Origin: JAVBMJ01 sp031552535
GTDB taxonomy: Bacteria > Bacteroidota > Bacteroidia > Bacteroidales > Rikenellaceae
Length of the DNA stretch: 64,000 nucleotides
Assembly: GCA_031552535.1 (NCBI GenBank)
Contig: JAVBMJ010000025.1
Location: 10,077 to 74,076, forward strand
Reading direction: 5' to 3'
Positions 53,335-61,911 of the stretch are shown here, in pieces (positions within the stretch are counted from its first letter, which is position 1; each line of letters begins with the position of its first letter). The translations under genes and the position numbers were made by a program. The notes under the pieces were generated by a model, which was given only the letters and a program-made list of their open reading frames with translations, did no database searches and had not been told where the DNA came from.

Positions 53335-54945
53335 TCATTTATTATTTTTAGTATAGAGGAAGCGTTTGATTTTCTGAGTCGGGGTCTTCTCAAACCCGTC
53401 GTTTTTTTCCTCGACATCGGATATCCTGGAGAACTTATTGACCTTGGTATTGACATAGTGCATCAACTCCGATTTCACTTCGTCCATCTTGTAGCGCCAA
53501 CCCTCCTTGATCGATTTGTATCTCCTCTCCAACTCCTCCGGATCGAAATGCACCATAGCCACAAGCCTGCCCCGGTCCTCCTTTACAATCGAGTCCGTGA
53601 CATAGAGATGGCTGTTGAGGATATCCTCTATCTCTTCCGGGTATATATTTTCCCCGCTCGGCCCTACGATCATATTACCCAGGCGCCCTTTGATATAGAG
53701 GTAGCCATCCTTATCTATAAATCCCAGGTCTTTCGTGCGGAACCATCCGTCGGAGGTAAATACCGCAGAAGTAGCCTCCGGGTTTTTATAATATCCCTTC
53801 ATTACACTCGGAGTCAGGGCCACTATCTCCCCCTGGCCTGTTCCCGGATTAACATTTTCGAGCCTTATCTTTACTCCCGGCATCGCAGGACCCGTCGACT
53901 GGAAACGGACCAGACCGGGAGCAGCCCCGGCTAATAGTGGTGCCGTTTCTGTAAGCCCGTAACCAATGGCGTAAGGGAAACGCGCCTCGGCAAGAAAACG
54001 CTCCGTCATGGCGTCGAGCTTAGCTCCGCCTATACCGAAAAAATCGATCCTCCCACCGAACGACTGCATCAGCTTGCGCCCCGCCATGCGGTGGACAACC
54101 TTTCTGAAAACAGGCAACCGGTAAAGCCAACCCATAAGCCTGTTCTTCGAAAAACGTTTTGCCACCTGCGACCGGTAAATTTTTTCGATTATCAGCGGTA
54201 CGCTAAGCATCACCGTAGGCCGGACCGCCTTCAGCGCCGGCATAAGGATTGATGCCGTAGGAGGTTTTTCAAGATAAACCACCGAAGCCCCGCGATAAAA
54301 AGGCAGAAGCATCCCGAACGAACACTCGTAAACATGCGACATGGGCAGAATCGACAGGAACACATCCTCCTTAACGATATTTTTGATATTCAACACCATA
54401 TCCAACTGCGCATGCAATCCGCCATGAGTTAGCATCACCCCCTTCGGAGCCGATGTTGTCCCCGAGGTGTAGATTATTGCCGCCACGTCGTCGCCTTGTG
54501 GAAGAGTATCCTGCCCGCGCTGATTTATTTTTTGCGATATGACACCGAGATTCTTACTGCGTATGACAATGTTGAGGCTGCAAAGCGTATCTTTCGATAT
54601 TTTCGAATATTGTTTGTCCGACACGACCAGGGCTTTTGCTTCACTGTGCACGATAATCATGTCTATCTCGCGCCCGGTAAAATCGGGCAATATAGGCACT
54701 ATCACCATACCCGACGTCACCACTGCAAAATAGGCCGCCGCCCAATTGGGCATACTGCTGCTCAGCAAGGCAACTTTATCTCCCGCATTAATTCCCGCTC
54801 CAAGCAGCAATTCCCTTATCTGGTCAACCCTTGTTTCAAAATCGGCATAAGTCAACCCTTCGCCTCCGAACATCGAAAATGCCTGACGTCCGGCGAATTG
54901 CGATACACTATTCAGATATATGTCCCTGAGCGTTTTATGAGTCAT
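53335..54945 (-). CDS. AMP-dependent long-chain acyl-CoA ligase
   Basis: 536 residues from the Met at 54945 (MTHKTLRDIYLNSV). The longer frame to 55056 would run over the promoter. AMP-forming motifs: AIIYTSGTTSAPKGVMLTH (phosphate-binding loop), GYGLTETAPLL, GWFRTKDLGFIDKDGYLYIKGR and GENIYPEEIE. C-terminal TPTQKIKRFLY carries the catalytic Lys region. It activates a fatty acid (or another carboxylate) to the CoA thioester. It is the first gene of a two-gene operon with the flippase-like protein. Confidence 0.9.
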   Translation of the reverse strand: MTHKTLRDIYLNSVSQFAGRQAFSMFGGEGLTYADFETRVDQIRELLLGAGINAGDKVALLSSSMPNWAAAYFAVVTSGMVIVPILPDFTGREIDMIIVHSEAKALVVSDKQYSKISKDTLCSLNIVIRSKNLGVISQKINQRGQDTLPQGDDVAAIIYTSGTTSAPKGVMLTHGGLHAQLDMVLNIKNIVKEDVFLSILPMSHVYECSFGMLLPFYRGASVVYLEKPPTASILMPALKAVRPTVMLSVPLIIEKIYRSQVAKRFSKNRLMGWLYRLPVFRKVVHRMAGRKLMQSFGGRIDFFGIGGAKLDAMTERFLAEARFPYAIGYGLTETAPLLAGAAPGLVRFQSTGPAMPGVKIRLENVNPGTGQGEIVALTPSVMKGYYKNPEATSAVFTSDGWFRTKDLGFIDKDGYLYIKGRLGNMIVGPSGENIYPEEIEDILNSHLYVTDSIVKEDRGRLVAMVHFDPEELERRYKSIKEGWRYKMDEVKSELMHYVNTKVNKFSRISDVEEKNDGFEKTPTQKIKRFLYTKNNK

Positions 54946-54974
54946 AAAGTCAACCGGATCTATGCTATAGGCCA

Positions 54975-54982
54975 CAAATGTA
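54975..54982 (-). promoter_or_regulatory. -7 promoter box of the acyl-CoA ligase gene
   Basis: TACATTTG on the minus strand, 30 bases before the chosen ATG. It argues against the upstream extension of the reading frame. Confidence 0.55.
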
Positions 54983-55257
54983 GTGAAAATCGAGAGCAAT
55001 AGTACTCTCTCGCACGCAAAGATTGCCACGCAATACCAAAAGAAAGCCTGGTGCAATGCGCCTCTACTTTACTCCAATAAATATTCCAATCCAAGCCGGC
55101 AGCAAATAATTGCCAAAGCGCATACTGTATTTTGCAAAAATACACTTTTTTATTATATGAAACTGTTTCTTACTTCATCCAGACAATTATACCCCTGTCA
55201 ACATCGGCTGGATATTTAAGAAACAACTTAGGCATGATGTTTTTTTCGCCGCCGATA

Positions 55258-55287
55258 TTGCATTTTATCCAGCAATTACTACCTTTG
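55258..55287 (+). promoter_or_regulatory. promoter of the tRNA-Gly gene
   Basis: TTG at 55258-55260, 19-base spacer, TACCTTTG at 55280-55287; the tRNA begins 22 bases later. Confidence 0.7.
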
Positions 55288-55308
55288 CAACTCACATATA
55301 GCAGCTAT

Positions 55309-55381
55309 GCGGAAATAGCTCAGTCGGTAGAGCATCAGCTTCCCAAGCTGAGGGTCGCGAGTTCGAGTCTCGTTTTCCGCT
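55309..55381 (+). tRNA. tRNA-Gly (anticodon CCC)
   Basis: 73 bases folding as a full cloverleaf. Acceptor stem GCGGAAA (55309-55315) with TTTCCGC (55374-55380); D arm AGCTC...GAGC; anticodon stem CAGC/GCTG with loop TTCCCAA (anticodon CCC); T arm with GTTCGAGTC. The 3' CCA is not encoded. A terminator follows. Confidence 0.95.
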
Positions 55382-55415
55382 CACGGCAGTCAGACAACAG
55401 GCTGCATCATAAAGC

Positions 55416-55452
55416 AAAAATCCTTATATATCAATGATATATGAGGATTTTT
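55416..55452 (+). terminator. intrinsic terminator after tRNA-Gly
   Basis: AAAAATCCTTATATATC (55416-55432) pairs with 55436-55452 (one G-T wobble), loop AAT, followed by an eight-T run and then seven G. Confidence 0.9.
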
Positions 55453-55474
55453 CTTTTTTTTGGGGGGGCTGGCG

Positions 55475-55576
55475 ATGCTCTATAAACTGGAAAAAGCGAC
55501 AGTGGAATTGGTGCTTATCAGCCGCCAGGGACTCCAACTCACCCGTGAATACGAAGAAAAATATCTCGGTAAATAG
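55475..55576 (+). CDS. 33-residue orphan reading frame, possible gene remnant
   Basis: ATG 55475 to TAG 55576 reads MLYKLEKATVELVLIS then RQGLQLTREYEEKYLGK. The composition looks coding, with amphipathic helices. It starts inside the G/T-rich tract after the tRNA terminator and has no clear ribosome-binding site. It may be the 3' scrap of a deleted gene or a small protein. I cannot choose. Confidence 0.25.
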   Translation: MLYKLEKATVELVLISRQGLQLTREYEEKYLGK

Positions 55577-55609
55577 CACCCCCATAGTCGTAAATTCAAT
55601 TAAGAGCCA

Positions 55610-56407
55610 TCACTTCAGACTGATTCGCAACACCCTGAACGATCTCATAAAGGGCGGATACAGCCTCATTACTATCTTCATTGCCAGGGGCCAGCGGTCT
55701 TTCAGGTAGTTGGCGTAGTAATATTCACGGATAACCTTAAAGCCGGGCCGCCAGCCTTCGATCCGGCGGGCGTCGTCGATGCCCCAGCGCATCGGCGCGT
55801 CGAACTTTTTCAAGTCAGGATGGCGCTTGTGGTTGCGGCTGGCCCACCGGCTAACAGTGTCGAAGGCGATCTGTGCTTTGTTGAAACGGTCGGCGATTTT
55901 GCACAGCAGCGCCCGGATGTCGTCCTCCGGGAAGAACATCATCACTCCTTCGGCAATGAATAAAACGGGGATGTCTTTGGGTACAGCATCCATCCATGGG
56001 TCGGCGAACATCGAGGTGGCGATCATCTTATAGGTGGGAGTTTCTTCGAAAAAATGCCTGCGCACCTCGATGGATTCGGGTACGTCGATGTCGAACCACC
56101 GGCAGTTGCCGAGCGGCAACCTTTTGCACCGGGCGTCAAGGCCGCAACCCAGATTGACCACTACCGCTTGCTGTTTGTTCGCAAGGAAATCGCGGACGAT
56201 TTCGTCGAAAATAAGGGTACGGACGATAATGCCCGTCTGCGAGACGTTTGACACGGTGTTTTTGGGTGATTCGTCGAATTGTATCTGCCGGAGTATTTCT
56301 ACGGCATCCGGGTCTTTAACGGCCGCGTCCGGGCGCATGGTTTCCACGGCCCGGGCACGCAAAGTAACAAACAGGGTTTCGGGAATTCCCGTCAAATTTG
56401 CTTTCAT
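55610..56407 (-). CDS. class I SAM-dependent O-methyltransferase (leucine-carboxyl-methyltransferase-like)
   Basis: 265 residues. SAM motif I is VVVNLGCGLDARC (about 83-95), and RWFDIDVPESIEVRR and LFIAEGVMMFF are typical of the LCM/Tcmp-type O-methyltransferase family (COG3315-like). Members methylate carboxyl or hydroxyl groups, often of small molecules. It is the last gene of an operon with two ABC half-transporters (8 bases apart), so it may modify or act on what they carry. Substrate unknown. Confidence 0.85.
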   Translation of the reverse strand: MKANLTGIPETLFVTLRARAVETMRPDAAVKDPDAVEILRQIQFDESPKNTVSNVSQTGIIVRTLIFDEIVRDFLANKQQAVVVNLGCGLDARCKRLPLGNCRWFDIDVPESIEVRRHFFEETPTYKMIATSMFADPWMDAVPKDIPVLFIAEGVMMFFPEDDIRALLCKIADRFNKAQIAFDTVSRWASRNHKRHPDLKKFDAPMRWGIDDARRIEGWRPGFKVIREYYYANYLKDRWPLAMKIVMRLYPPFMRSFRVLRISLK

Positions 56408-56415
56408 ATTGTCGT

Positions 56416-58164
56416 CTAATTAAATTTCCATCCTTTGATGCGTTGCTGCTCGTCCCACATGCGGCGGTAGAGGCCGTTGTTGGCAAGAAGTTGGTCGTGG
56501 GTGCCCTGTTCGGCCAGGCGGCCTGCGTCGAGAACGGCGATGTTGTCGGCGTGGACGACAGTGTTGAGCCGGTGGGCGATCACGATCACGGTCTTACTAC
56601 GCACCAGTTCGTTGATTGCCTCCTGTATGTGCAACTCATTTTCGGGATCGAGCGAAGCTGTGGCTTCGTCCAGCAGCACGATGGGCGCGTCTTTCAGCAG
56701 GGCGCGGGCGATGGAGATGCGCTGTTTTTCACCCCCGGAAAGCGTGCAGCCCCCTTCGCCGACCATTGCGTGCAGTCCGTTGGGCAACTCGAAGGCGAAA
56801 TCCAGCACCCGCGCTTTCTCGGCCGCCACCAGGATTTGTTCTTCTGTGGCATCGGCGTTACCGATTTTAATATTGTTGTAGATTGTGTCGTTGAACAAGT
56901 AGACGTCCTGAAAAACGATTGAAATGCACGACAACAGGTTATCGACAGGGTACTCTTTTATGTTTTTTCCGTCGAGCCGGATCTCGCCGCCGTCCACGTC
57001 CCAGAAGCGGGCGATCAGCCGCGTGAGGGTGGTCTTTCCCGACCCCGAGGGACCGACCAGGGCGGTCAGTTTGTGCGAGGGGATGCGAAGGTTCAGTCCC
57101 CGGACGACCGGCACGTCATTGTATGAGAAATCCACGTCACGGAATTCAATGTCGTAGTTGTCGATCCTGCCCGTATCCGGGCCGTCGGGCATCACGGGCG
57201 TGCGGCGCAGCGCCTCGATGCGCTCAACGCTCAAACCCATATAAGTTCCCAGACCGAGGAACATAAGCGCCTGCACCAACGGCTCGCACAGCTTGGTGCC
57301 CATCAAAAGGAACAGGATGTAGACCGGCAGGCTGATCATGCCCTGTAACAGGAACCAGCCCCCGGCGAGGATGACCAATGGGGCGCAGCCGTTGAGAATG
57401 AACGAGGCCAGTACCAGCGTCGGCCCCGAGCCTGCCTCCACGCGGATCGAGTCCTTTCTCAACCTGTTGAATGACTTTTCGAGCCGTTCGAACTTCAGCC
57501 CTCCCAGGTTGAACGCTTTTATCAATCGTATGCCCTGTATGTACTCGATCACACGCGAAGTGGCGTCGGTTTTCGACTTCATGTGCTTTCGCCCGGCGCG
57601 GGCGATCAGCCGTCGCGTGAACCACACCATCGGCAGGGCCAGCGGAATGACCGCCGCCGTGATCAGCGCCAGCCGCCAGTCGAAGAATGCGAGACAGATG
57701 ACCATAAATAGCGTCCCGGCCAGACCGCCGATGATCTGCGGCAAGATGTGCGTTACGAGCATCTCGACGTTCTCGAAATCGCTCACCACATAGGAGCCTA
57801 ACGTTCCGGGGTCTTTCGAATTGTAGAAACCCATCGACAGGCGGCGCAGATGTTCGGCCACGCTTACCCGGCCGTCGGCACAGATCGAGTATCCCTCGCG
57901 GTAGGAGGCCATATAGGACTTGTAATTGAAGAAGACTAACAGCAACAAGCCCACGAACAGCGCCACACAATACCATCCGATCAGCGGCACGTTGAGTTGC
58001 GTGCCCGGATGCTGCAACGGTTTGAAAAGTTCCCACACGACCAACAGCAGGATGCCGTATGGCATGGCGCGGAAGGAGTATTCGAGCAGCGTCCAGCCGA
58101 CCATCGGCCACAGCCGCCCGGGGTGGCCCTGCGTGGCGGCGTTCATCAGTTTTATAATGTTCAT
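56416..58164 (-). CDS. ABC half-transporter (membrane + ATPase), second of a pair
   Basis: 582 residues: six membrane segments in residues 1-320, then an ATPase domain with Walker A ALVGPSGSGKTT, Q-loop region SIVFQDVYLF, signature TLSGGEKQRISIARALL and Walker B VLLDEATASLDPE, with all catalytic residues. It probably pairs with the upstream half-transporter as a heterodimer. The gene set (AraC regulator, two such ABC proteins, a methyltransferase) recalls the YbtA/YbtP/YbtQ arrangement of siderophore systems, where exporter-fold proteins import iron chelates. Direction and substrate here are inference. Confidence 0.88.
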   Translation of the reverse strand: MNIIKLMNAATQGHPGRLWPMVGWTLLEYSFRAMPYGILLLVVWELFKPLQHPGTQLNVPLIGWYCVALFVGLLLLVFFNYKSYMASYREGYSICADGRVSVAEHLRRLSMGFYNSKDPGTLGSYVVSDFENVEMLVTHILPQIIGGLAGTLFMVICLAFFDWRLALITAAVIPLALPMVWFTRRLIARAGRKHMKSKTDATSRVIEYIQGIRLIKAFNLGGLKFERLEKSFNRLRKDSIRVEAGSGPTLVLASFILNGCAPLVILAGGWFLLQGMISLPVYILFLLMGTKLCEPLVQALMFLGLGTYMGLSVERIEALRRTPVMPDGPDTGRIDNYDIEFRDVDFSYNDVPVVRGLNLRIPSHKLTALVGPSGSGKTTLTRLIARFWDVDGGEIRLDGKNIKEYPVDNLLSCISIVFQDVYLFNDTIYNNIKIGNADATEEQILVAAEKARVLDFAFELPNGLHAMVGEGGCTLSGGEKQRISIARALLKDAPIVLLDEATASLDPENELHIQEAINELVRSKTVIVIAHRLNTVVHADNIAVLDAGRLAEQGTHDQLLANNGLYRRMWDEQQRIKGWKFN

Positions 58165-58170
58165 GGTTTT

Positions 58171-59949
58171 CTATCGGTTAAGTTTCCACTGGCGGGAACG
58201 AGAGTAGATGTCCCACATGTTCTTATAAAGGCCGCTTTGCGCTATCAATTCGTCGTGCCGGCCCCGCTCGGCAATCGAACCTTTGTCGATGACCAATATC
58301 TGGTCGGCGCTGCGGATGGTTGAGAGGCGATGGGCGATCACGATCACCGTTTTGCCTTTGATGAGCTCGGAGAACGATTCCAGTATCTTGCCCTCATTCT
58401 CAGGGTCGGCATAGGCGGTCGCTTCGTCAAGCAACACGATAGGGGCATCCTTGAGTATGGCCCGCGCCAGGGCGACGCGTTGCGCCTCGCCGCCGGATAA
58501 GTAGGTGCCGCCTTCGCCCACCAAAGTATCGTAACCCTTGTCGAGCTGTACGATGAAATCATGGCATTGGGCGGCTTTCGACGCGGCGATTACCTCGTCC
58601 TTTGTGGCGGCCTTGTTGCCCATACGGATGTTCTCCTCAATGGTGTCGAAGAAGAGCATGTTGTCCTGGAAGACGAACGACACGGTGTTCATCAACTCTT
58701 CGGCGCGGATGTCCTTGATATTGCTGCCGCCGATGCGGATCGCTCCCTCCTGGACGTCCCAAAAACGGGCGGCGAGCATCGCAATGGTCGATTTTCCTGC
58801 CCCCGACACACCTACCAAGGCCGTCACCGTGCCGGGCTGTGCCGTAAAGGACACGTTGTCAAGCACGCGGGCGGTATCGTAAGAGAATGGCACGCTGTCA
58901 AACTCGACCGAAGCGTCGCGGGGCGGTTGCGGCTCGGCGGGTTCGGCGATCTCCTCTTTTTGCAGTATTTCGTCGATAAATCCTATGCCCATGCTGTTCT
59001 GGCGCATCATGCTGGTCATCCACAATATCTTGAGCATCGGAAAGAAGATACCCCCACCCAATACCAAAAAGATCAGCACGGTGGAGAGATAGCCCGAATA
59101 TGACGGCGAACGCAGCAGCAGGAAGATCGCTGCCGGGATCAACAACAGTAATGTGGCCGATAGCATATTGTAGAAGCCCAGGTATGACACTGCATAGTTG
59201 GTCGTGATCTTGTTCGAAAGGTCGCGGAAGCCGAATATCTGTTTTTTCAGGTTCTCCAGGGCGATGGACGAGCGGTTGAAGATCTTCACCAACTGCATCC
59301 CGCGCACATACTCGATGATAGAGGCGTTCAGGCGGCCCATCACCACCATATAGCCCTTCATATCCTCACCGGCCTTTTTCGACCACAGGGTCGATACCTG
59401 AAAGAGAAACGCAAGCGCCATCACCCCCAGCACGACCAGCGAGAGCCGCCAGTCGATCATAAAGAGCCAGCCGATCATCAGCAGCGGGAAGACCACGGCG
59501 GTGGTCAGTTCCGGTATGTGGTGGGCCACGAACAATTCGATGCGCTCCACATCTTCGCCGACCACTTTTTTCAGGTCGCCTGTGGTGCGCCGGGTAAAAA
59601 AGCCCAGTGGTAGCCGCGCCATTTTGCGCGTGATCGTAACGCGCAATTCATACAGGATGTTGAATGCGGCGATGTGCGAGCTCATCAGCGAGGCGTACAT
59701 CAGCGCCCCGTAGCATCCGAAAGCCACCAGGCAAACCACGCCCCAATGGCGGATCAACTCCTGCGAAACGCCTTCCGGATTTGCGGCGTGCGCAGCCAAC
59801 TCCTGCAATATCTTCAATATGGCAACGTATGGCACGAACTGCGCCGCTGTCGCCGCGACGGCCATCACGACCGAGCCCACGAGCCACCATCGCTTCGTCC
59901 CGGCGACCTGGAGCAGCCGGGCAACACCCGTTTTAGGTTTCTTTGTCAT
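58171..59949 (-). CDS. ABC half-transporter (membrane + ATPase), first of a pair
   Basis: 592 residues with six membrane segments (residues 15-310) and an ATPase domain: Walker A ALVGVSGAGKST, FVFQDNMLFFDTIEENIRMG, signature YLSGGEAQRVALARAIL, Walker B VLLDEATAYADPE. First gene of the leftward operon, six bases before the second half-transporter. The 5' region has a stem (CCCTGCG 59966-59972 with CGCAGGG 59983-59989) near the start codon, which may affect translation. Both ATPase sites of the pair look competent. Confidence 0.88.
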   Translation of the reverse strand: MTKKPKTGVARLLQVAGTKRWWLVGSVVMAVAATAAQFVPYVAILKILQELAAHAANPEGVSQELIRHWGVVCLVAFGCYGALMYASLMSSHIAAFNILYELRVTITRKMARLPLGFFTRRTTGDLKKVVGEDVERIELFVAHHIPELTTAVVFPLLMIGWLFMIDWRLSLVVLGVMALAFLFQVSTLWSKKAGEDMKGYMVVMGRLNASIIEYVRGMQLVKIFNRSSIALENLKKQIFGFRDLSNKITTNYAVSYLGFYNMLSATLLLLIPAAIFLLLRSPSYSGYLSTVLIFLVLGGGIFFPMLKILWMTSMMRQNSMGIGFIDEILQKEEIAEPAEPQPPRDASVEFDSVPFSYDTARVLDNVSFTAQPGTVTALVGVSGAGKSTIAMLAARFWDVQEGAIRIGGSNIKDIRAEELMNTVSFVFQDNMLFFDTIEENIRMGNKAATKDEVIAASKAAQCHDFIVQLDKGYDTLVGEGGTYLSGGEAQRVALARAILKDAPIVLLDEATAYADPENEGKILESFSELIKGKTVIVIAHRLSTIRSADQILVIDKGSIAERGRHDELIAQSGLYKNMWDIYSRSRQWKLNR

Positions 59950-60104
59950 AATTTATCGGGTAAAACCCTGCGCCTCGGCGGCCGCAGGGTGGTTTACGTT
60001 CATACTTAGGTTATTTAAATTCAAAAATCGCACAGGTAATTACAGGGAAAGCTTTCCAGCATAAATACCATCTTTTAGGGAGGGGAAAACAGTATCGATT
60101 ATCG

Positions 60105-60112
60105 TAATTTTG
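60105..60112 (+). promoter_or_regulatory. -7 promoter box of the araC-type gene
   Basis: TAATTTTG. The first in-frame ATG (60110) lies inside this box, so translation must start later, most likely at 60188. No convincing -33 box. Confidence 0.5.
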
Positions 60113-60187
60113 CATGTAAAGATACGGAGCATACGGTACGTGGGCTTGCGTGAAAGGGAATGTAATTTTAATCTAAGGGAATTTGAG

Positions 60188-61189
60188 ATGACTGCACGGA
60201 TCGAGAATAGGAATTTGCAGGATATGACCGTCGAGTTGCCGTATGCGTTGGTTGCGGAAAGCGGAGTGGAGAGGGTAAATTACCGGCTGGACAACGCCCT
60301 GATGCAAGCCTGCGGCGAACATATACGTACGCCGCAGGCTTGCATTATGGAACACCGCATCGTTTGTCAGGACGACATGGCCATGTATTCGAAAGCGGAA
60401 CGGTTCAATGCCATCTGGTTTTGCGCCGTCATTCAAGGGGATGTAATATGCGACATGAACAATTCCAAACGTATCGAAAGGTGGAAGGCGGGCAATGCCA
60501 ATCTGTTGTCGTACGAAGATGTCGATACGGTCGCCCGCTATCGCGGCGGCACGGCTTATCACGGAAGGGAACTGATGCTGCCAATGGATTATATCCTCAA
60601 TCTGGCCGCAGAATGCTCCGAATTGTTCGACGGGCCTGCGGGAATGGCGGTTTTCGACGAGCGATACCGCGCCTACCGCCATAACCGGCCGATGTGTCCC
60701 GCCATATACCGGGCACTGGACGACATTATGTATTCGCATCTGTGCGGGAATGTGGCCGCCCTGTATATCGATGCAAAGGTCCGCGAAATACTGTCGTTGT
60801 TTCTGTGCGGGGCGGCCGGACTGGAATGCGCATCGTGCCTGTGCGATACCCGTAAAGACCATGACAAGATCAGGCACGCCAGGGAGATCATCGAGCGGGA
60901 ATTCCTCTCCCCGCCATCCCTGCACAAACTGGCTCTTATGGCCGGCACGAACGAGTGTACGCTCAAGAAAGGGTTCAAGGAGTTGTTCGGCACGACCGTG
61001 TTCGGCTACCTGTTCGATTACCGTATGGACCTGGCGGTCCGTTATCTGCTCGACAGCGACAAAAGAGTGCAGGATATAGCCGAAGTAGTAGGTTACGGAC
61101 ATCTATCGCATTTCTCTACGGCATTCAAACGCAAGTTCGGCCTTTCGCCTTCGGAGTACCGCAATGTACGGATGAATAAACTTATATAG
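60188..61189 (+). CDS. AraC-family transcriptional regulator
   Basis: 333 residues from ATG 60188. The longer frame from 60110 overlaps the -7 box. N-terminal ~215 residues are an effector-binding region without a named domain. The C-terminal ~100 residues hold two helix-turn-helix motifs: SLHKLALMAGTNECTLKKGFKELFG and VQDIAEVVGYGHLSHFSTAFKRKFGLSPSEYR. A cluster of Cys (LCGAAGLECASCLC, about 228-241) precedes the DNA-binding domain, which could bind metal or respond to redox; this is unproven. Divergent from, and so likely controls, the ABC/methyltransferase operon. Confidence 0.9.
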   Translation: MTARIENRNLQDMTVELPYALVAESGVERVNYRLDNALMQACGEHIRTPQACIMEHRIVCQDDMAMYSKAERFNAIWFCAVIQGDVICDMNNSKRIERWKAGNANLLSYEDVDTVARYRGGTAYHGRELMLPMDYILNLAAECSELFDGPAGMAVFDERYRAYRHNRPMCPAIYRALDDIMYSHLCGNVAALYIDAKVREILSLFLCGAAGLECASCLCDTRKDHDKIRHAREIIEREFLSPPSLHKLALMAGTNECTLKKGFKELFGTTVFGYLFDYRMDLAVRYLLDSDKRVQDIAEVVGYGHLSHFSTAFKRKFGLSPSEYRNVRMNKLI

Positions 61190-61193
61190 GTGA

Positions 61194-61385
61194 TTATAAT
61201 TTAGGTATGGAGGTGTGTCGCCCCGGCTTCGCAAGCAGGCGTCCCTTGGGCAAAGTTAAGTGATGGTTTCGGACGGGCGCATTCGGGGCCTGCGGTTCCG
61301 GCCGCAATTTTACGCTTCGCGTCCCGCCCGAAACCCCGACCTCAACAGCCAGTTTTTCGCCCGCAGCACTGTAAATATAAGAAAT
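61194..61385 (-). pseudogene. Rhs core fragment (third, truncated copy)
   Basis: On the minus strand an open frame without a start codon reads YSAAGEKLAVEVGVSGGTRSV and then diverges into a Pro/Arg-rich tail. The first part matches YSAAGEKLAVEVGLPGGARS of the orphan Rhs tip at 62939-61911. At DNA level, 61346-61375 resembles 62891-62935. A stop codon (61386-61388) lies just before it. This is a decayed piece of an Rhs gene, left by recombination. Confidence 0.7.
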
Positions 61386-61464
61386 TTAAATTGCAAAATA
61401 GTTCTGGACAAAATATCCAACCAAACATTTAGCTAAAAAACATACAGCATCACAACAAAAATTC

Positions 61465-61486
61465 GGGCGCAGAATTTTCTGCGCCC
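61465..61486 (-). terminator. terminator of the leftward candidate immunity gene
   Basis: GGGCGCAGAA...TTCTGCGCCC stem (61465-61486), followed on the minus strand by GAATTTTTG. It sits 36 bases past the stop of the membrane-protein gene. Confidence 0.8.
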
Positions 61487-61521
61487 AAAATGTGGGTTAA
61501 GCCTCTGTGTAATAAATTTTG

Positions 61522-61911
61522 TTATATGCCATAAGCCTTTTTGAGTACGGTTACAATGCAAAGTGAAGATATAAACAAAATAATGGTCGTAGCTACATAT
61601 AATCGAACTATTATGCGCCATCTTCGCTTAACATTTTCAGATGCCTTTTTAAATTTATCCTGAGCACGATGTAATTGTTTGTGCAATGTCTTCAATACAA
61701 CTATGAACAGTAAATTAGTTATAGCCGCCGAAAATCCGATTATCAGAAAGATTCCCCATAAATAGTCTATATCGACAAACCATCCTGCGCTGATAAGAGT
61801 AAGTGTGAACAGATTGATTGTCAATAGAAACAACATAATCGTTGGCGTCCGACTGTCTATCTTGCCATGCCAACCAGACATTGTCAAGAAATAATATTCA
61901 AACCAGTTCAT
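61522..61911 (-). CDS. membrane protein, candidate immunity to the orphan Rhs tip
   Basis: 129 residues from ATG 61911, which overlaps the Rhs-tip stop as TAATG; an ATG four codons upstream also exists. Three or four hydrophobic segments (TIMLFLLTINLFTLTLISAGW, YLWGIFLIIGFSAAITNLLFIVVL, IIVRLYVATTIILFISSLCIV) separated by a very basic helix (HKQLHRAQDKFKKASENVKRR). Lower GC than its surroundings. Position right after an Rhs tip plus coupling suggests an immunity protein. Its membrane nature fits a membrane-active tip. Family not recognised. Confidence 0.65.
   Translation of the reverse strand: MNWFEYYFLTMSGWHGKIDSRTPTIMLFLLTINLFTLTLISAGWFVDIDYLWGIFLIIGFSAAITNLLFIVVLKTLHKQLHRAQDKFKKASENVKRRWRIIVRLYVATTIILFISSLCIVTVLKKAYGI

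Larger units (their letters stand above)
54946..55308. other. 363-base divergent gap with two promoters
   Basis: Between the acyl-CoA ligase (leftward) and tRNA-Gly (rightward). It holds the -7 box of the ligase (54975-54982) and the tRNA promoter (55258-55287). No gene or strong hairpin is seen between them. Confidence 0.6.
61190..61521. other. gap with an Rhs scrap and a terminator
   Basis: 332 bases after the AraC gene. It contains a start-less Rhs fragment (minus strand, 61194-61385) and the terminator of the leftward candidate immunity gene (61465-61486). Nothing else is seen. Confidence 0.65.

Noticed and set aside
55309..55381. tRNA-Gly as an integration site for the downstream cluster
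   Set aside because: I looked for a second copy of the tRNA 3' end downstream to 64000 and saw none, and there is no integrase gene.
55434..55709. 91-codon frame after tRNA-Gly
   Set aside because: It begins in the terminator and poly-G tract and runs antisense into the methyltransferase gene. The 33-codon frame at 55475 is the better, though still weak, candidate.
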